NCBI GenBank assembly: GCA_030247855.1
Contig: JAPDRN010000001.1
Span: forward strand, 62,001 to 126,000
DNA length: 64,000 nt
Origin: Knufia peltigerae
Taxonomy: Eukaryota > Ascomycota > Eurotiomycetes > Chaetothyriales > Trichomeriaceae
Direction: 5' to 3'
Shown: positions 43,268 through 53,732 of the stretch, piece after piece
How positions within the stretch are numbered: position 1 is the stretch's first letter
Layout of the letters: the number at the start of each line of letters is the position of its first letter
The notes under the pieces: generated by a model
Databases searched by the model: none
Seen by the model: only the letters and a program-made list of their open reading frames with translations
What the model was told of the DNA's origin: nothing
Made by a program: the position numbers and the translations under genes

Positions 43268-45926
43268 CTATGCGCCGTTGGATGAGATTGCGGTCCTTTC
43301 AACAGTTTCCTTGCTCTTTTCCTCCTGCTTTTCCTGCATGGCCTTCAACTCACCAATTTTGGTCTCGGCGAGTTTGTTCGCATTCATGCCCATGGCTTTC
43401 ATCCAGTCAGGGTCAATCGCCTCCGCACTAAGGTACGGCGAAGGGTCCTCCTTGTTCACGAGCGCCTTCACGGTGCCCATGCCCAAGAAAGCCCACATAT
43501 TCTTCTTTCCTGGTCCAAGATATTCGATGTCGTAATCCTCCCATCGCGGATGTTTGATAGCCTCGATATAGTGAAGTGAACTACCAGGCCATACGGCGTT
43601 GACGCGACCCGTATCGTTGTTCTTGTACCTGTACAGCGGCAATATGGTAAGTGTTGTGATAGTTACAGGGGAACCGAATAAATAATTTGATGTTGTGGCA
43701 GTGAATGGGTAATCTCTGCTGATGAGAATGATCTGAGGGATGGCCTTACCATGATCGACATTCCTCTACCCAGACGGTATGCTTCATCCACTCCTGGCAA
43801 TGATCATTGAATGCGTCCGTCACATCCTGGGGGTAAAATCAAGGTTAGAATCTGGAGTCTAAGGAAAATGTCGCAGAAACAAACATACCTGCTTCGGAGA
43901 TAGACTGCAGATGTACTGGGTCTGAATCTTCTTGATCATCTCCATTGCGTAGTACGATACATACAGCAACGGACCCATCACGCTGCCGTTCTCAACAGGC
44001 CAATTTGGTCCGACAAAGGTGAGGAAGTTGGGGAACCCAGGAATACCTAGGCCGAGATATCCTTCAGGGCAGACCTTCCACTTGTCGGCGAGATCGATGC
44101 CATTCTGTCCAACGATGGGGAACCGAGGACGGTACGACACATCGAAGCCAGTGGCACATACAATCGTGTCGACTTCACGGTGAATGCCATCTTCTCCAAT
44201 GACGCCGGTTTCGTCGATCTTGGTGACTGGCGTAAAGTGTACGTCGACATTCTCTTTCTGAATCGCCCTAGGGGATTGAGTCAACATGCCTGCTCATAAT
44301 GAGAACAGGTCTGGACTCACTGCATGTAAGGATCGCCTGGAGTAACTCTACGACAACCAATGCCGAAAGTGGGAGTGAAACCCTCCAACAACCTCTTGTC
44401 TCCAATGAATTCTGCCATTCGTGCTTTGATCATCTCCCTTCCCATCTTCTGGGCTTCTGCATTTTTGTAGAACATTCCCCACAGTCCACTGTACAGTATA
44501 CCGTCAGAACAAGACTGCATTCATCTAGCAACAAGAGCAAGGGTGATGATCCGCGCATCTAACACTCTCGCATAGACATTCAGAATACTTACTTGACTTG
44601 GTCCTCGATCGACTTGGCGTGCTCAACGACCTTGTATGGGTCACGGAATTCGGTCTTTTGCTCGCTTGTATATTCTGCAAATACATTAACATCCGTCTTG
44701 GATTTTGTGAACGTGAACGATCTGAGCGGCAAAAGATAACTCACCGTGGTTGGCACCAAAATTGTTCGCAATTTGGACAAACCAGACGCCTATCATCAGA
44801 GCAGTGAGCATACGACATACACGCGCAGGAAGTCCCCCTACCTGTTCTGACAAAGACATCCATATGTTTCACATGGGGTTGCATGGTGGGCACCGTTTGA
44901 ATACTCGAGGCCTTCCGGATGTTAGCCCGTTCATGCTCCCCATCGAGACAGAATGTGTCTACCCACTCCAGATCCAATGACCGCGACTCTGTCCTTCTTC
45001 CATTCTTCCGCCTGATAGTCCTTTGGCCATCGGGCAGTGTGGATGATGCGGCCCTTGAATTTCTCCATGCCCTCAATATTGGGCCACTTGAAGTTGTTCA
45101 AAATGCCTGTCCCATGAAGAAGCATGTGACATCTGTCCTCGAACAGCCTCGTGGTTCCGTCGGCATTGGTCTGCTTCAGCTTGACGAGCCACTCGCCAGT
45201 CTCCTGTTGCCAGTAACATCCGACCACTTCGGTTTTGAAGTTCATGTACTTGCGGAGTCCGAATACCTCGCAAACTTTGTCGAGGTACTTCCAGATGTCG
45301 GGAGAATAGGAAAAGAATCGAGGCCATTCGGGCTGTGGTTTTCATTGTCAGTATTATAATAAGAGGGCTTGTGATGCCAGTGATTGATTTCACTTACATT
45401 CAAGGCAAAGGCATATGTATAGGCATGGGAGGGAATGTCACTTCTCTCTGTCAATGATGTGTTTCACAGTCTAACTGGTTTGGAAGAAATCCAAGGAAAG
45501 GTCCATCGCATACCATGCGCATCCAGGGTATCTATTCTCGAGCCATGTGCCTCCAATGTCTTCATTTTTCTCGTAGATAACGTGCTCGACGTTCTCGAGA
45601 TGTTTCTGGATATGGTAGGCACTTGGACCCCGTCAGTCAGGAATCGACCTGCGTAACATACCAAACCTACTTCATGATTCCAGTCACTCCTGCCCCGATG
45701 GAGAGTACGCGGATCTTACGAGTGTAGGGCCCATCAAGAACAATATCTAAGTCATCTTGATCAGCAAACACTCGCATCATCAAAGGTGACGGCAGGCTGC
45801 TGCTTGTCCATGCACCAACCAGCGAGACTACTACCTACCCGGAATCTCGTAGTCACCTCGAGGCACTCCATTGCTCGAATACCCATCGGTTGACCAGTTG
45901 GCCAACATATTGATATCGGGCGCCAT
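43268..45926 (-). CDS. Baeyer-Villiger type flavin monooxygenase
   Basis: Twelve exons: 45926-45839, 45746-45671, 45621-45514, 45440-45398, 45332-44967, 44911-44842, 44789-44745, 44674-44593, 44488-44321, 44267-43889, 43826-43750 and 43628-43268. The product is 620 residues. Such enzymes insert oxygen next to a ketone using FAD and NADPH. The FAD Rossmann motif GAGVTG is near residue 49, the Baeyer-Villiger fingerprint FKGRIIHTARWP (F-x-G-x3-H-x3-W) lies before the second nucleotide motif IGSGAS, and ATGFD follows in the C-terminal half. The N-terminus has no signal peptide. Substrate could be a cyclic or steroid ketone but cannot be told. Eleven introns of 49-121 bp contrast with the mostly intron-poor neighbours. 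No polyketide or terpene genes adjoin, so a catabolic role is as likely as a biosynthetic one. Confidence 0.92.
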
Positions 45927-46523
45927 TTCGAGTCAGTCACTTAATCGTCAGCGGAGAGAGGTCAGTCTGGAACAGGAGCCGGCAAGGGTAACAAACAGTC
46001 GACAGTAAGCTTTCTTTGCACGGAAGAGTGATACGAGATGAACAATTCCAACCCCTAGGAAGGAAAGGAATCGACGAGATTTATGAAATGCCGGAATCAA
46101 GATTCAGCTCACCCTGCTTGCCTTAACCTCGGCCATTTTGTGAGGGTGTCCTCGTATTCTGTAGCCTCATCTATGCTGATCTCACACTAAAGATAGAGCT
46201 CCTAACAAATAGGACACGCGTAAACCTCCAGTTCCTGCTCTTATCCGCGGTTCCAACGGGAGGCCTCAGTCAGGGCCTAATTATGCGTGCTCCAAAGGAT
46301 GTGGACCAGTGTGGAGGGGTCCCAGAGACATATGCGGGGAAGGGGGTCCTTGCTCGAGGTCGATGAACCGGGATCCGACTCAGCAAGTCCAGTTGAATTG
46401 CTGCACTGACTCGAATATTCGTACGGTACATGCCCTTGGCGAGGCCCCGACACTTTCAATGCCTCGCTTGCGCGCTGATGTCACTCAATGCTGACATCAA
46501 GCTAGACGACTCAGGAACATCTT
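45927..46523. other. Promoter of the monooxygenase gene and 3' flank of the beta-glucosidase gene
   Basis: The 597 bp contain no coding or RNA feature that I can support. Confidence 0.45.
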
Positions 46524-49361
46524 TCAATACCTTCCCTGCAATGGCAGATCCTGCGCACTTCGGCCAGCCAATATCTTGAATGTTCCTTCTGGCATGATCC
46601 AATTTTGCTGCACTGCTGACCAATAACTCAGATCTTTGCGTGTTAGAGTGAGATTAACCACCTGGGTACCTCCGGCCTCGAGTTCCACTTTGGTGAAGTT
46701 TCGAAGCACTTTTACTGGTGTTTCGATGATCTCTCCTGTTGATGGCTCGTGTATTGATTGAGGGAAGCCGACGTATATTTGAACCACCTCTTTCCCTTTG
46801 CGGAGTCCAACGTTCTCAATCTTTACCTGAACACTGACATATTCTTCAAACAAGGCGGGATTACCTCCCTCGCCTCCTCCAGCTTGACTTGGTTCCTGCC
46901 TGCGTTCATACCCCTCAGGATATGGATAATTCCCTTTCCTGACTTGGTTGGTGCTCGTGATATATGGGTAGATGAACTTCTTTAATTTGGAGAACCCTTT
47001 GGGAAAGATTGCACTCTCGGCGGCGGGTACCTCCTCATTCATACTAGGTGGCGCAAGCGATTCGGGCTTTGGCGAAGGTAGTGGAGACTTGGCCTTCAAG
47101 CTCGTAACCTGCAGGTCTGAGAAGTGGAAGGCAGCATACGACAGGCCATGACCAAAGGGATATCGTGGTTCGATATTATGCTTGTCAAAATGGCGATAGT
47201 CAATAAAGAGACCTTCCTTGAAGTCAACCTGTGGTATAACGGCGTTCGGGTAGTAGAGCACCGGAGCACCAGGACCATAATCGTTAAGGCTTTTGCCTAA
47301 CGTGTAGGGGAGTCGCCCAGAAGGATCCGCATGGCCAAACAGCACGTCTGCGAGAGCATTGCCACTTTCTTGGCCGGGTAGATTAGCAAAGAGAATTGCT
47401 TTAACAGAAGGCAGGTCGGCGAATCCCTCGACCAGGACAGGCCCAACGGAATGAATGACCACCACGACTGGACCACCACAGGCTTCGGCAACGTTCTCAA
47501 TCAGAGCACCGGCTCCCTTCTGTATCTCAAGATCATTTCTGTCCGCTCGTTGAGATGACCAAATGCGATGACCCTCGCCGGCATCGGCATTTCCGAACAC
47601 GATACACAGATCCTGCTCTTTGAGGGTGGCTTTTAGCCCCGAGGACACACTATTGGTGAGGGAAACAGTGATGTTGACGGTAGACATGTCAAAACTCGCG
47701 TTCAATGCTGATAGCGGATCAATGAGATAAGTAAACTCAGTAGCCCCAGAACCCCAGCCGACGGCAAGAGTGCCTTGATTACAAGCGCGATCCTCACAGT
47801 AGTTCGGTCCTTTGCCGGGGCCAGCATCCTCACCAATGATAGCAACTTTCTTCGTGTGGGAGACACCAAGCTTTTCAAGCTTGGGGCTTAGGGGCAACAG
47901 TGAATCTTCATTCTTGAGCAGAACAGTACCCTCAATTGCAACTTGACGAGCGATATATCGGCTCTCGTCATTTTCAGTTTCGATGAATTGGTTGACGACA
48001 ACCTTGGGCTGCTTGCTGCTGCTTCCATGATGCAGACGACCATACTTATCATCAGTCCACGAGGAGAAGTTTGGCAAGGTCGATTCCCACGTGTCTTGGC
48101 CCAATTGGTACCACGCTGCAACCACTCGAATCACCATATCATTTAATCTTGACATTGGCACTGACCCGTTCAATACTGCAATGGTGAGCTGATCGCCGAA
48201 CAGCGCTTTCCCGTCCTGCCAGTATAGCCCATCTCCAGGCATTGAGACATCTAAACCTGCAAGCGCGCTGGCGACACCACTCCTCTGAGCCAACCAATCG
48301 GACTGAATGAAACCCTGGAACCCCATCTCGTCTTTCAGAATGCCATTCATAAGCTTGCTGTTGGCGCAGGCGTATGAGTTGTTGACCATTTGATAGGAGC
48401 ACATGACTGAGGCAACCCCTGCTCGAATGCTCTCCGCAAAAGGCCAAGCATAAAGCTCATGGAGAGTTCGATCGTCAATGTTTGATGACAAGGCTTCCGG
48501 CAAACCCCATTCAAAGGACTTGCGGAAATGTTCTTGTTCGTTTCCCACAAAGTGTTTAGCCGTCGCAATGATGCCTTGAGATTGGATGCCTCGGATCGTC
48601 TCGGATGCAGCTACTCCTTGCAAGACGGGATCAGAGCCAAAGCCTTCCCATACCCTCCCCCCAGCAGGATTCCTCCCGAGAGGTCCCATGGAAGGGCCCA
48701 GGAGGACATTGACTCCTTTGAGCTTGGCCTGGCGTGCATGGGCAGCACCACGTCGACGCATAAGATCGCGATTGAAGGTTGCGCCAACGGTAAGACCTGC
48801 AGGGAATGATGTTGTATGATCAGTGAAGCGAATGCCCAGCGGCCCATCCTGGAGACAAAGTCCGGGGAAGCCGGCATTGATGGCAGGGGCAGTATTGCCA
48901 ACACACAAATCCATAGACCATCCTGTGCCGGTAGTAATATTGACCTTCTCCACCAGACTCATGCGGTCAACCAGCTTCCGCGCCTTCTCGTAGCTATCCT
49001 GCCATGATGGAAGAGTCCCTCCTCGCGGAGTCGGATACCATGGAGGCGATTGGCCATTGATTTGACCTGTACTATACACCCAATAACCACCACCACCAAT
49101 AACTGAGGTGAAGACTGCGAGGACGAGGACAGAAATGGCAATGGATGTCTTCGTCAGCTTTCGACCACCACAGATTCGGCGGCTGACTGATGCCGTCGAG
49201 TATTTGGAGGACTTCCCGGTGCTTGAGCCTGCAGGGTCCAGCAGGTGCCCGTCGCTAGGAGAATGAGGTTTTACATCTTCGTCCGACAGATCTCCGTCAC
49301 TCACACCGACGCCCGAGTCGTTATTCTGTAGAGGCTGATATCGGGGTTTGAGAGCCGGCAT
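46524..49361 (-). CDS. Membrane-anchored GH3 beta-glucosidase
   Basis: An intronless gene of 945 residues. The frame is open 22 codons further upstream, but its first codon there is GTG; ATG 49361 (MPALKPRYQPLQ) is the first real start. The N-terminus is cytosolic and acidic. One span (about residues 70-95, IAISVLVLAVFTSVIGGGG) makes it a type II membrane protein with the enzyme outside. The GH3 parts follow: the (beta/alpha)8 domain with the substrate-binding KHFVGNEQEH and the nucleophile Asp in GFIQSDW (near residue 354), the alpha/beta sandwich, and a C-terminal fibronectin-III-like domain (VSVQVKIENVGLRKGKEVVQ). It would hydrolyse cellobiose or other beta-glucosides at the cell surface. 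Asn-x-Ser/Thr sites are frequent, as expected for a secreted domain. Confidence 0.93.
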   Translation of the reverse strand: MPALKPRYQPLQNNDSGVGVSDGDLSDEDVKPHSPSDGHLLDPAGSSTGKSSKYSTASVSRRICGGRKLTKTSIAISVLVLAVFTSVIGGGGYWVYSTGQINGQSPPWYPTPRGGTLPSWQDSYEKARKLVDRMSLVEKVNITTGTGWSMDLCVGNTAPAINAGFPGLCLQDGPLGIRFTDHTTSFPAGLTVGATFNRDLMRRRGAAHARQAKLKGVNVLLGPSMGPLGRNPAGGRVWEGFGSDPVLQGVAASETIRGIQSQGIIATAKHFVGNEQEHFRKSFEWGLPEALSSNIDDRTLHELYAWPFAESIRAGVASVMCSYQMVNNSYACANSKLMNGILKDEMGFQGFIQSDWLAQRSGVASALAGLDVSMPGDGLYWQDGKALFGDQLTIAVLNGSVPMSRLNDMVIRVVAAWYQLGQDTWESTLPNFSSWTDDKYGRLHHGSSSKQPKVVVNQFIETENDESRYIARQVAIEGTVLLKNEDSLLPLSPKLEKLGVSHTKKVAIIGEDAGPGKGPNYCEDRACNQGTLAVGWGSGATEFTYLIDPLSALNASFDMSTVNITVSLTNSVSSGLKATLKEQDLCIVFGNADAGEGHRIWSSQRADRNDLEIQKGAGALIENVAEACGGPVVVVIHSVGPVLVEGFADLPSVKAILFANLPGQESGNALADVLFGHADPSGRLPYTLGKSLNDYGPGAPVLYYPNAVIPQVDFKEGLFIDYRHFDKHNIEPRYPFGHGLSYAAFHFSDLQVTSLKAKSPLPSPKPESLAPPSMNEEVPAAESAIFPKGFSKLKKFIYPYITSTNQVRKGNYPYPEGYERRQEPSQAGGGEGGNPALFEEYVSVQVKIENVGLRKGKEVVQIYVGFPQSIHEPSTGEIIETPVKVLRNFTKVELEAGGTQVVNLTLTRKDLSYWSAVQQNWIMPEGTFKILAGRSAQDLPLQGRY

Positions 49362-49991
49362 TCCCAACAGTCTGATGATATCCTTGAGCTCTAGAATTTT
49401 AGACAAGGCAATAGACCAATCAGTCACCGAAGAGGATGGTCGAACAGGCGAGCTAAGGGGACGTTAAAGAGGAGTAAACGGCGGTTTCGGAGATGATTGA
49501 AGTCCCCAAGGTCACTAGGCGTTCCACAGACCAGCTGCCGAGGCAAATAGGCAATTCGGTGGATGGTCGGGTGGAGGGGAAGGGAGAAGGACAGCTCCGA
49601 TGTGGCTAAAGAGGAGAACAGGATCGGAGGTTAGATGATCTAAAGCTGGAGTTATAAAAGCTGTTGTATTGAATCAGGAGCTTGAAGCTTGCGTAGCAAA
49701 AGGCCGGTCCGAGAAGGAATTGTTCGAGAGAGAAGTTTGTGTCGCAGGTCGAGCTTGACGTTTTTATTCTGTGCTGGCTCCCTTCTCTGTCTTCTTTTAC
49801 TCTCCCACTCATCGCTTCTTCCAACTCACTTCTGATCAGTCGGTGAGGTCTAACGCCCAGTTGCTGTTGCTCTCCGCCAGTAACTTGCCCCGGCTCAGCC
49901 ATTCCGCAGCCGGCAACAACACGCCTCGTCCATTTGTTCGCCGCCCCTCCCCACTCAACCACTTTTTCGTCCTACGTCCTTGACACAAAAC
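49362..49991. promoter_or_regulatory. Divergent promoter, beta-glucosidase / 2-methylcitrate dehydratase
   Basis: The 630 bp contain two promoters. The last 250 bp before 49992 are C/T-rich (a 5' leader). No regulator site is claimed. Confidence 0.5.
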
Positions 49992-51650
49992 ATGATCGCT
50001 TCCTCTGCCTTCAAGAGACTCCCAGTGCGAAGATTGGCTGCTGGTGCTTTGGCTGTACGAGCACCATCCTCAGCAGTCCGCCCGACACCGAAGTTCTCCC
50101 AACGAGTTCCTCGAGCCGTGCCCGCCATGGCCTCATCCTTTTCAACCTCGGCCGTCAAGGGCTCCTCCGCGCCCAGCAAGGCCCCAGAGGCTGCCTATGA
50201 CCCCGAGATCACAGATATCGCATCTTACGTCCACAAGTACAAGATCGACTCAGACGTTGCGCTCGATACCTCCCGCTACATCCTCCTTGACACAATCGGC
50301 TGCGGTCTCGAAGCCCTCCGCTTCCCTCAATGCTCAGCTCTTCTGGGTCCGACCGTCGAGGGCACGACAGTTCCCAATGGATCTCGGGTTCCAGGCACAC
50401 CATTTGTGCTTGACCCGATCAATGGTGCTTTCAACATCGGTGCCATGATCCGATGGCTGGATTACAATGATTGTTGGTTGGCTGCCGAATGGGGTCATCC
50501 CTCGGACAACCTGGGAGCTATTCTGGCAGTAGCAGACTGGATTGCAAGAACAAACCGAGCTGGTGGCAACTTGGGCAATGGCAAGATTCCCACGATCCGA
50601 GATGTTCTGGAGGGTATGATCAAGGCACATGAAATCCAGGGATGCTTGGCTCTTGAAAACTCCTTCAACCGAGTCGGCTTGGACCATGTAATGCTCGTCA
50701 AGGTTGCGTCTGCGGCTGTGGTGAGCAAGATGCTTGGTCTCAGCGAGTCGGAAACAGCAGCTGCCGTGTCTCAGGCTTTCGTTGATGGCCAGGCTCTCCG
50801 TACCTACCGACACTCGCCCAACACCATGTCTCGTAAGTCTTGGGCTGCTGGTGATGCTTGCCAGAGAGCTGTCAACCTGGCTCTCAAGGTCAAGCAAGGT
50901 CAATCTGGAGTTCCTACTGTTCTGTCTGCCCCCGTCTGGGGTTTCTACGATGTCCTTTTCAAGGGCAAGAAGTTCGAATTCCAACGTCCATACGGCTCTT
51001 ATGTCATGGAGAATGTTTTGTTCAAGGTATCTTATCCTGCTGAATTCCATTCTCAGACTGCGGTGGAGGCTGCTCAGAAGATCTACAAGATCCTTGCAGA
51101 CATGGGTAAATCAGCAGCAGACATCAAGGAGGTCACCAACCGCACCCACGAAGCTTGCATCCGCATCATTGACAAGCAATTCAAGCCCATGGATAACTTT
51201 GCAGACCGAGACCACTGCGTTCAATACATGGTTGCAACAATGCTGTGCTTCAACCGCCTGGAAGCTACGGACTATCTTGACGGCAGCGAGGCAGCTACTT
51301 CTCCGTTGTTAGAGAGTCTCCGCCAGAAGATCAAGTGTGTTGAAGATCCTCAATTCACCAAGGACTACCACGACCCAGCTTTGAGAACCATCTCTAACGC
51401 TCTGACTGTTACATTGAACGACGGCACTGTATTGGATGAGGTGGTTGTCGAGGCACCACTTGGCCACCGACTCCGACGTGACGAAGCCAAGCCAGAAATT
51501 CTGGCCAAATTCAAGAGACATCTAAGCCATCACTTCCCTGAGTCCAAGATCAATGACTTGATCCAAGTGTCGACTGACGCATCGAAGCTTGACTCGATGG
51601 AGGTTGACAAGTATATGGATCTCTATGTCAAGGAAAAGATGGAATGGTAA
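49992..51650 (+). CDS. 2-methylcitrate dehydratase (PrpD family), mitochondrial
   Basis: An intronless gene of 552 residues. It converts 2-methylcitrate to 2-methyl-cis-aconitate in the methylcitrate cycle, which removes toxic propionyl-CoA in the mitochondrion. The first 60 residues are Arg/Ala/Ser-rich without acids (FKRLPVRRLAAGALAVRAPSS), a clear targeting sequence. The MmgE/PrpD fold begins near residue 75 (EITDIASYVHKYKIDSDVAL). The conserved block MIRWLDYNDCWLAAEWGHPSDNLGAILAVADW is described here by its position, about residues 155-186, and contains the Asp and His residues of the active site. The frame is also open from a TTG just upstream, but ATG 49992 is the first ATG. A divergent beta-glucosidase shares the promoter region; no functional link is evident. 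Confidence 0.93.
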   Translation: MIASSAFKRLPVRRLAAGALAVRAPSSAVRPTPKFSQRVPRAVPAMASSFSTSAVKGSSAPSKAPEAAYDPEITDIASYVHKYKIDSDVALDTSRYILLDTIGCGLEALRFPQCSALLGPTVEGTTVPNGSRVPGTPFVLDPINGAFNIGAMIRWLDYNDCWLAAEWGHPSDNLGAILAVADWIARTNRAGGNLGNGKIPTIRDVLEGMIKAHEIQGCLALENSFNRVGLDHVMLVKVASAAVVSKMLGLSESETAAAVSQAFVDGQALRTYRHSPNTMSRKSWAAGDACQRAVNLALKVKQGQSGVPTVLSAPVWGFYDVLFKGKKFEFQRPYGSYVMENVLFKVSYPAEFHSQTAVEAAQKIYKILADMGKSAADIKEVTNRTHEACIRIIDKQFKPMDNFADRDHCVQYMVATMLCFNRLEATDYLDGSEAATSPLLESLRQKIKCVEDPQFTKDYHDPALRTISNALTVTLNDGTVLDEVVVEAPLGHRLRRDEAKPEILAKFKRHLSHHFPESKINDLIQVSTDASKLDSMEVDKYMDLYVKEKMEW

Positions 51651-51834
51651 AAAATGATAGATTTTTGAGGTTGTATGCATGACTAGGGTTACCCAAAATT
51701 GGCGAACGTTAAAGATGCTTTGATGCGTAAAGGTTGAAAGGCAGTCGGAATATGTTGTAGATATGCAATTTGATGCGATCTTGGTCTCGTTTCTTCTACA
51801 CCTACATATTTCCATCACGATCACACTTGTTATT

Positions 51835-53187
51835 TCAAGACTTACTAATGTCTGCAAATTCCCTCGTGGGCAGGACCTTTTCGTGCGCTCCTCTCGCAGC
51901 CCATGCCCTCTTCCACGCCCACGCCTCGTCCTTTTCAGGGCCATTCGACTTACCATTGAGAACATTGACCACGTACCTTCCGATATTGGGCAGAAACTTC
52001 CAGCTGTGGAACGAGCCTGCGGTCGCCAGGAACAAGTTCGACAGCCTGGGGTCTGGATGTCGCGTGATCAACTGGTTCTGGTCCGGCGAGACGGCGTCCC
52101 AGCATATTCGCCAATCGTCCGGCGAACGGCCGTTGTCCAGGACCTCGGGCACGCGTTGTCTGATGACGTCGAGTGACTCGTCCTTCAACGCCAAGGGTAC
52201 GTCCTTTTGGTCGGGCTCGGGCACCGAGATCTCCTGGCCCGTGTCCGGGTGAAGTTTGGTGTTGAGAAAGGTGTTGGAGTTGGTAAACTTGAAGAGACGG
52301 TCCTTGCTGGGAGGCATGACCTCGCCTTTGCTGCCGTAAATCAGCACCGGCATGCGCGAGTAGCGCTCTGCCTCTGCGTCGTCGGAGAGCTCGAACGCCG
52401 CGACACAGACGCCGGCCGCCTGGATCTGTCGGCGTATGCCGTCCTGTTCGGCGACGTGCAGGGTCTTCTCGAGAGGGCTCATGAGCCAGGGTGTCCAGGC
52501 ACCCGTGGCGAGGAGGATCTTGTCTCCAGTGAATCTCCGTCCGTCTGCGGTCCGGACGCCCTCGAGTTTCTGTCTTCTGTCGACGTCATCAGCGACCACC
52601 AGCTCGACGACTTCGCCTACCTCGTGGTGCACGCCGGCCTCGGCGGCTTCGGCCATCATGGCCTCCACGGCTGAACTCGCGTCGGCCCAGCCTGCGCTCG
52701 AGTTCGTGTAGGCCTTGTCGCACCCGGTCGTGTCTATCCCCGAGAGCACGCCGTCCCACCGCGTCTTGACTTCGTCCAACGTGATGTCCGCCGACGTGTC
52801 GGGCCGCCCGCTCTCGCGCAAGTTCTTGCGTATCCGCGTGGACAGGTCGCTGCCTTTCTCGTCCAGTGCCACCCAGCCTGTCTGGTGGAAGTAGCGAGAC
52901 AACAACGGGCTGTCGATCCATGACTGCATCGCCTCGTACGCGAGGTCCATGTAGAACGGTATGCTGTAGTCGGCGCGGACGATCTTGTTGATGTCTGAAG
53001 ACGCGGCCGAGGGAGAGGGCGCAGGTGCGCGGTCGAGCACCGTCACTCGAAGTGAGGCATGGCTCTGGGAGAGATGATAGGCGGTGCTGGTGCCGAAAAT
53101 GCCTGACCCGACGATGAGGACGTCACTGTGTGAAGATTTCATGACCATATTTGTATCTTGACTGGGGGAGTTCTTTTGTTGAAGCAT
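51835..53187 (-). CDS. FAD-dependent amine oxidase of the sarcosine oxidase / amadoriase family
   Basis: An intronless gene of 450 residues. The N-terminal FAD motif is VLIVGSGIFGTSTAYHL (near residue 23). The segment SSDINKIVRADYSIPFYMDL and the later ICWDAVSPDQNQLI (Cys near residue 362) match fructosyl-amino-acid oxidases and their relatives, in which this Cys binds FAD covalently. The C-terminal GSFHSWKFLPNIGRYV is the conserved flavin-contacting block. Such enzymes oxidise N-methyl or N-fructosyl amino acids, pipecolate or saccharopine and release hydrogen peroxide. Which one applies cannot be decided. The tail (ADISKS) is not a standard peroxisomal signal, unlike many family members. 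The gene is convergent with the methylcitrate dehydratase gene (184 bp apart). Confidence 0.88.
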   Translation of the reverse strand: MLQQKNSPSQDTNMVMKSSHSDVLIVGSGIFGTSTAYHLSQSHASLRVTVLDRAPAPSPSAASSDINKIVRADYSIPFYMDLAYEAMQSWIDSPLLSRYFHQTGWVALDEKGSDLSTRIRKNLRESGRPDTSADITLDEVKTRWDGVLSGIDTTGCDKAYTNSSAGWADASSAVEAMMAEAAEAGVHHEVGEVVELVVADDVDRRQKLEGVRTADGRRFTGDKILLATGAWTPWLMSPLEKTLHVAEQDGIRRQIQAAGVCVAAFELSDDAEAERYSRMPVLIYGSKGEVMPPSKDRLFKFTNSNTFLNTKLHPDTGQEISVPEPDQKDVPLALKDESLDVIRQRVPEVLDNGRSPDDWRICWDAVSPDQNQLITRHPDPRLSNLFLATAGSFHSWKFLPNIGRYVVNVLNGKSNGPEKDEAWAWKRAWAARGAHEKVLPTREFADISKS

Positions 53188-53732
53188 CCGCTATGCACTC
53201 GCGTACCTGATACTCACATCGTACACGTCCTTTAGACTTGCAGCTACCTTGATATCGGCCACGCGGTGATAAGCTTACGATATTATTGACCCAGAATCTC
53301 CGCAACGTTCGCTGGACCGGCTCAAGTGCCGCATAATAGCGCTGGGGTTTGCCCGTCGTTTTAGCCGTGGAAGCCCGTGTCTGACCTTCGTACTAAACCG
53401 TCCAATAAAGCCCCAATTTACGTCTAGTGAGCCCCAGTGAGCCCTCCCTCCCCCAGTTCGAGGCTTGCCAAAGATGGAGAAAACAGGCCGCCAACCTCGG
53501 TATCTCACCTGAGACCAGATAGCCGGCTTAAAAGCCAGCGGTGGAATGAGTGATGAGAGAAGAGGTGAGACAGGTATGACACTCGAGTCTTTGCACTTTT
53601 CCTTGATACGAGTAATAGTTGTTGGTGTCCCGGCCTAGAAGTGCTGTTTATCACGATCTCATTGCCTTTAGACAGTGTCGGGTGAGATAGACACGATATA
53701 GAGCATTGGTCTGTTCGGCGTTTGCTACAAGA
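53188..53732. promoter_or_regulatory. Divergent promoter, amine oxidase / acyl-CoA synthetase
   Basis: The 545 bp lie between divergent starts. No specific site is recognised. Confidence 0.5.
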
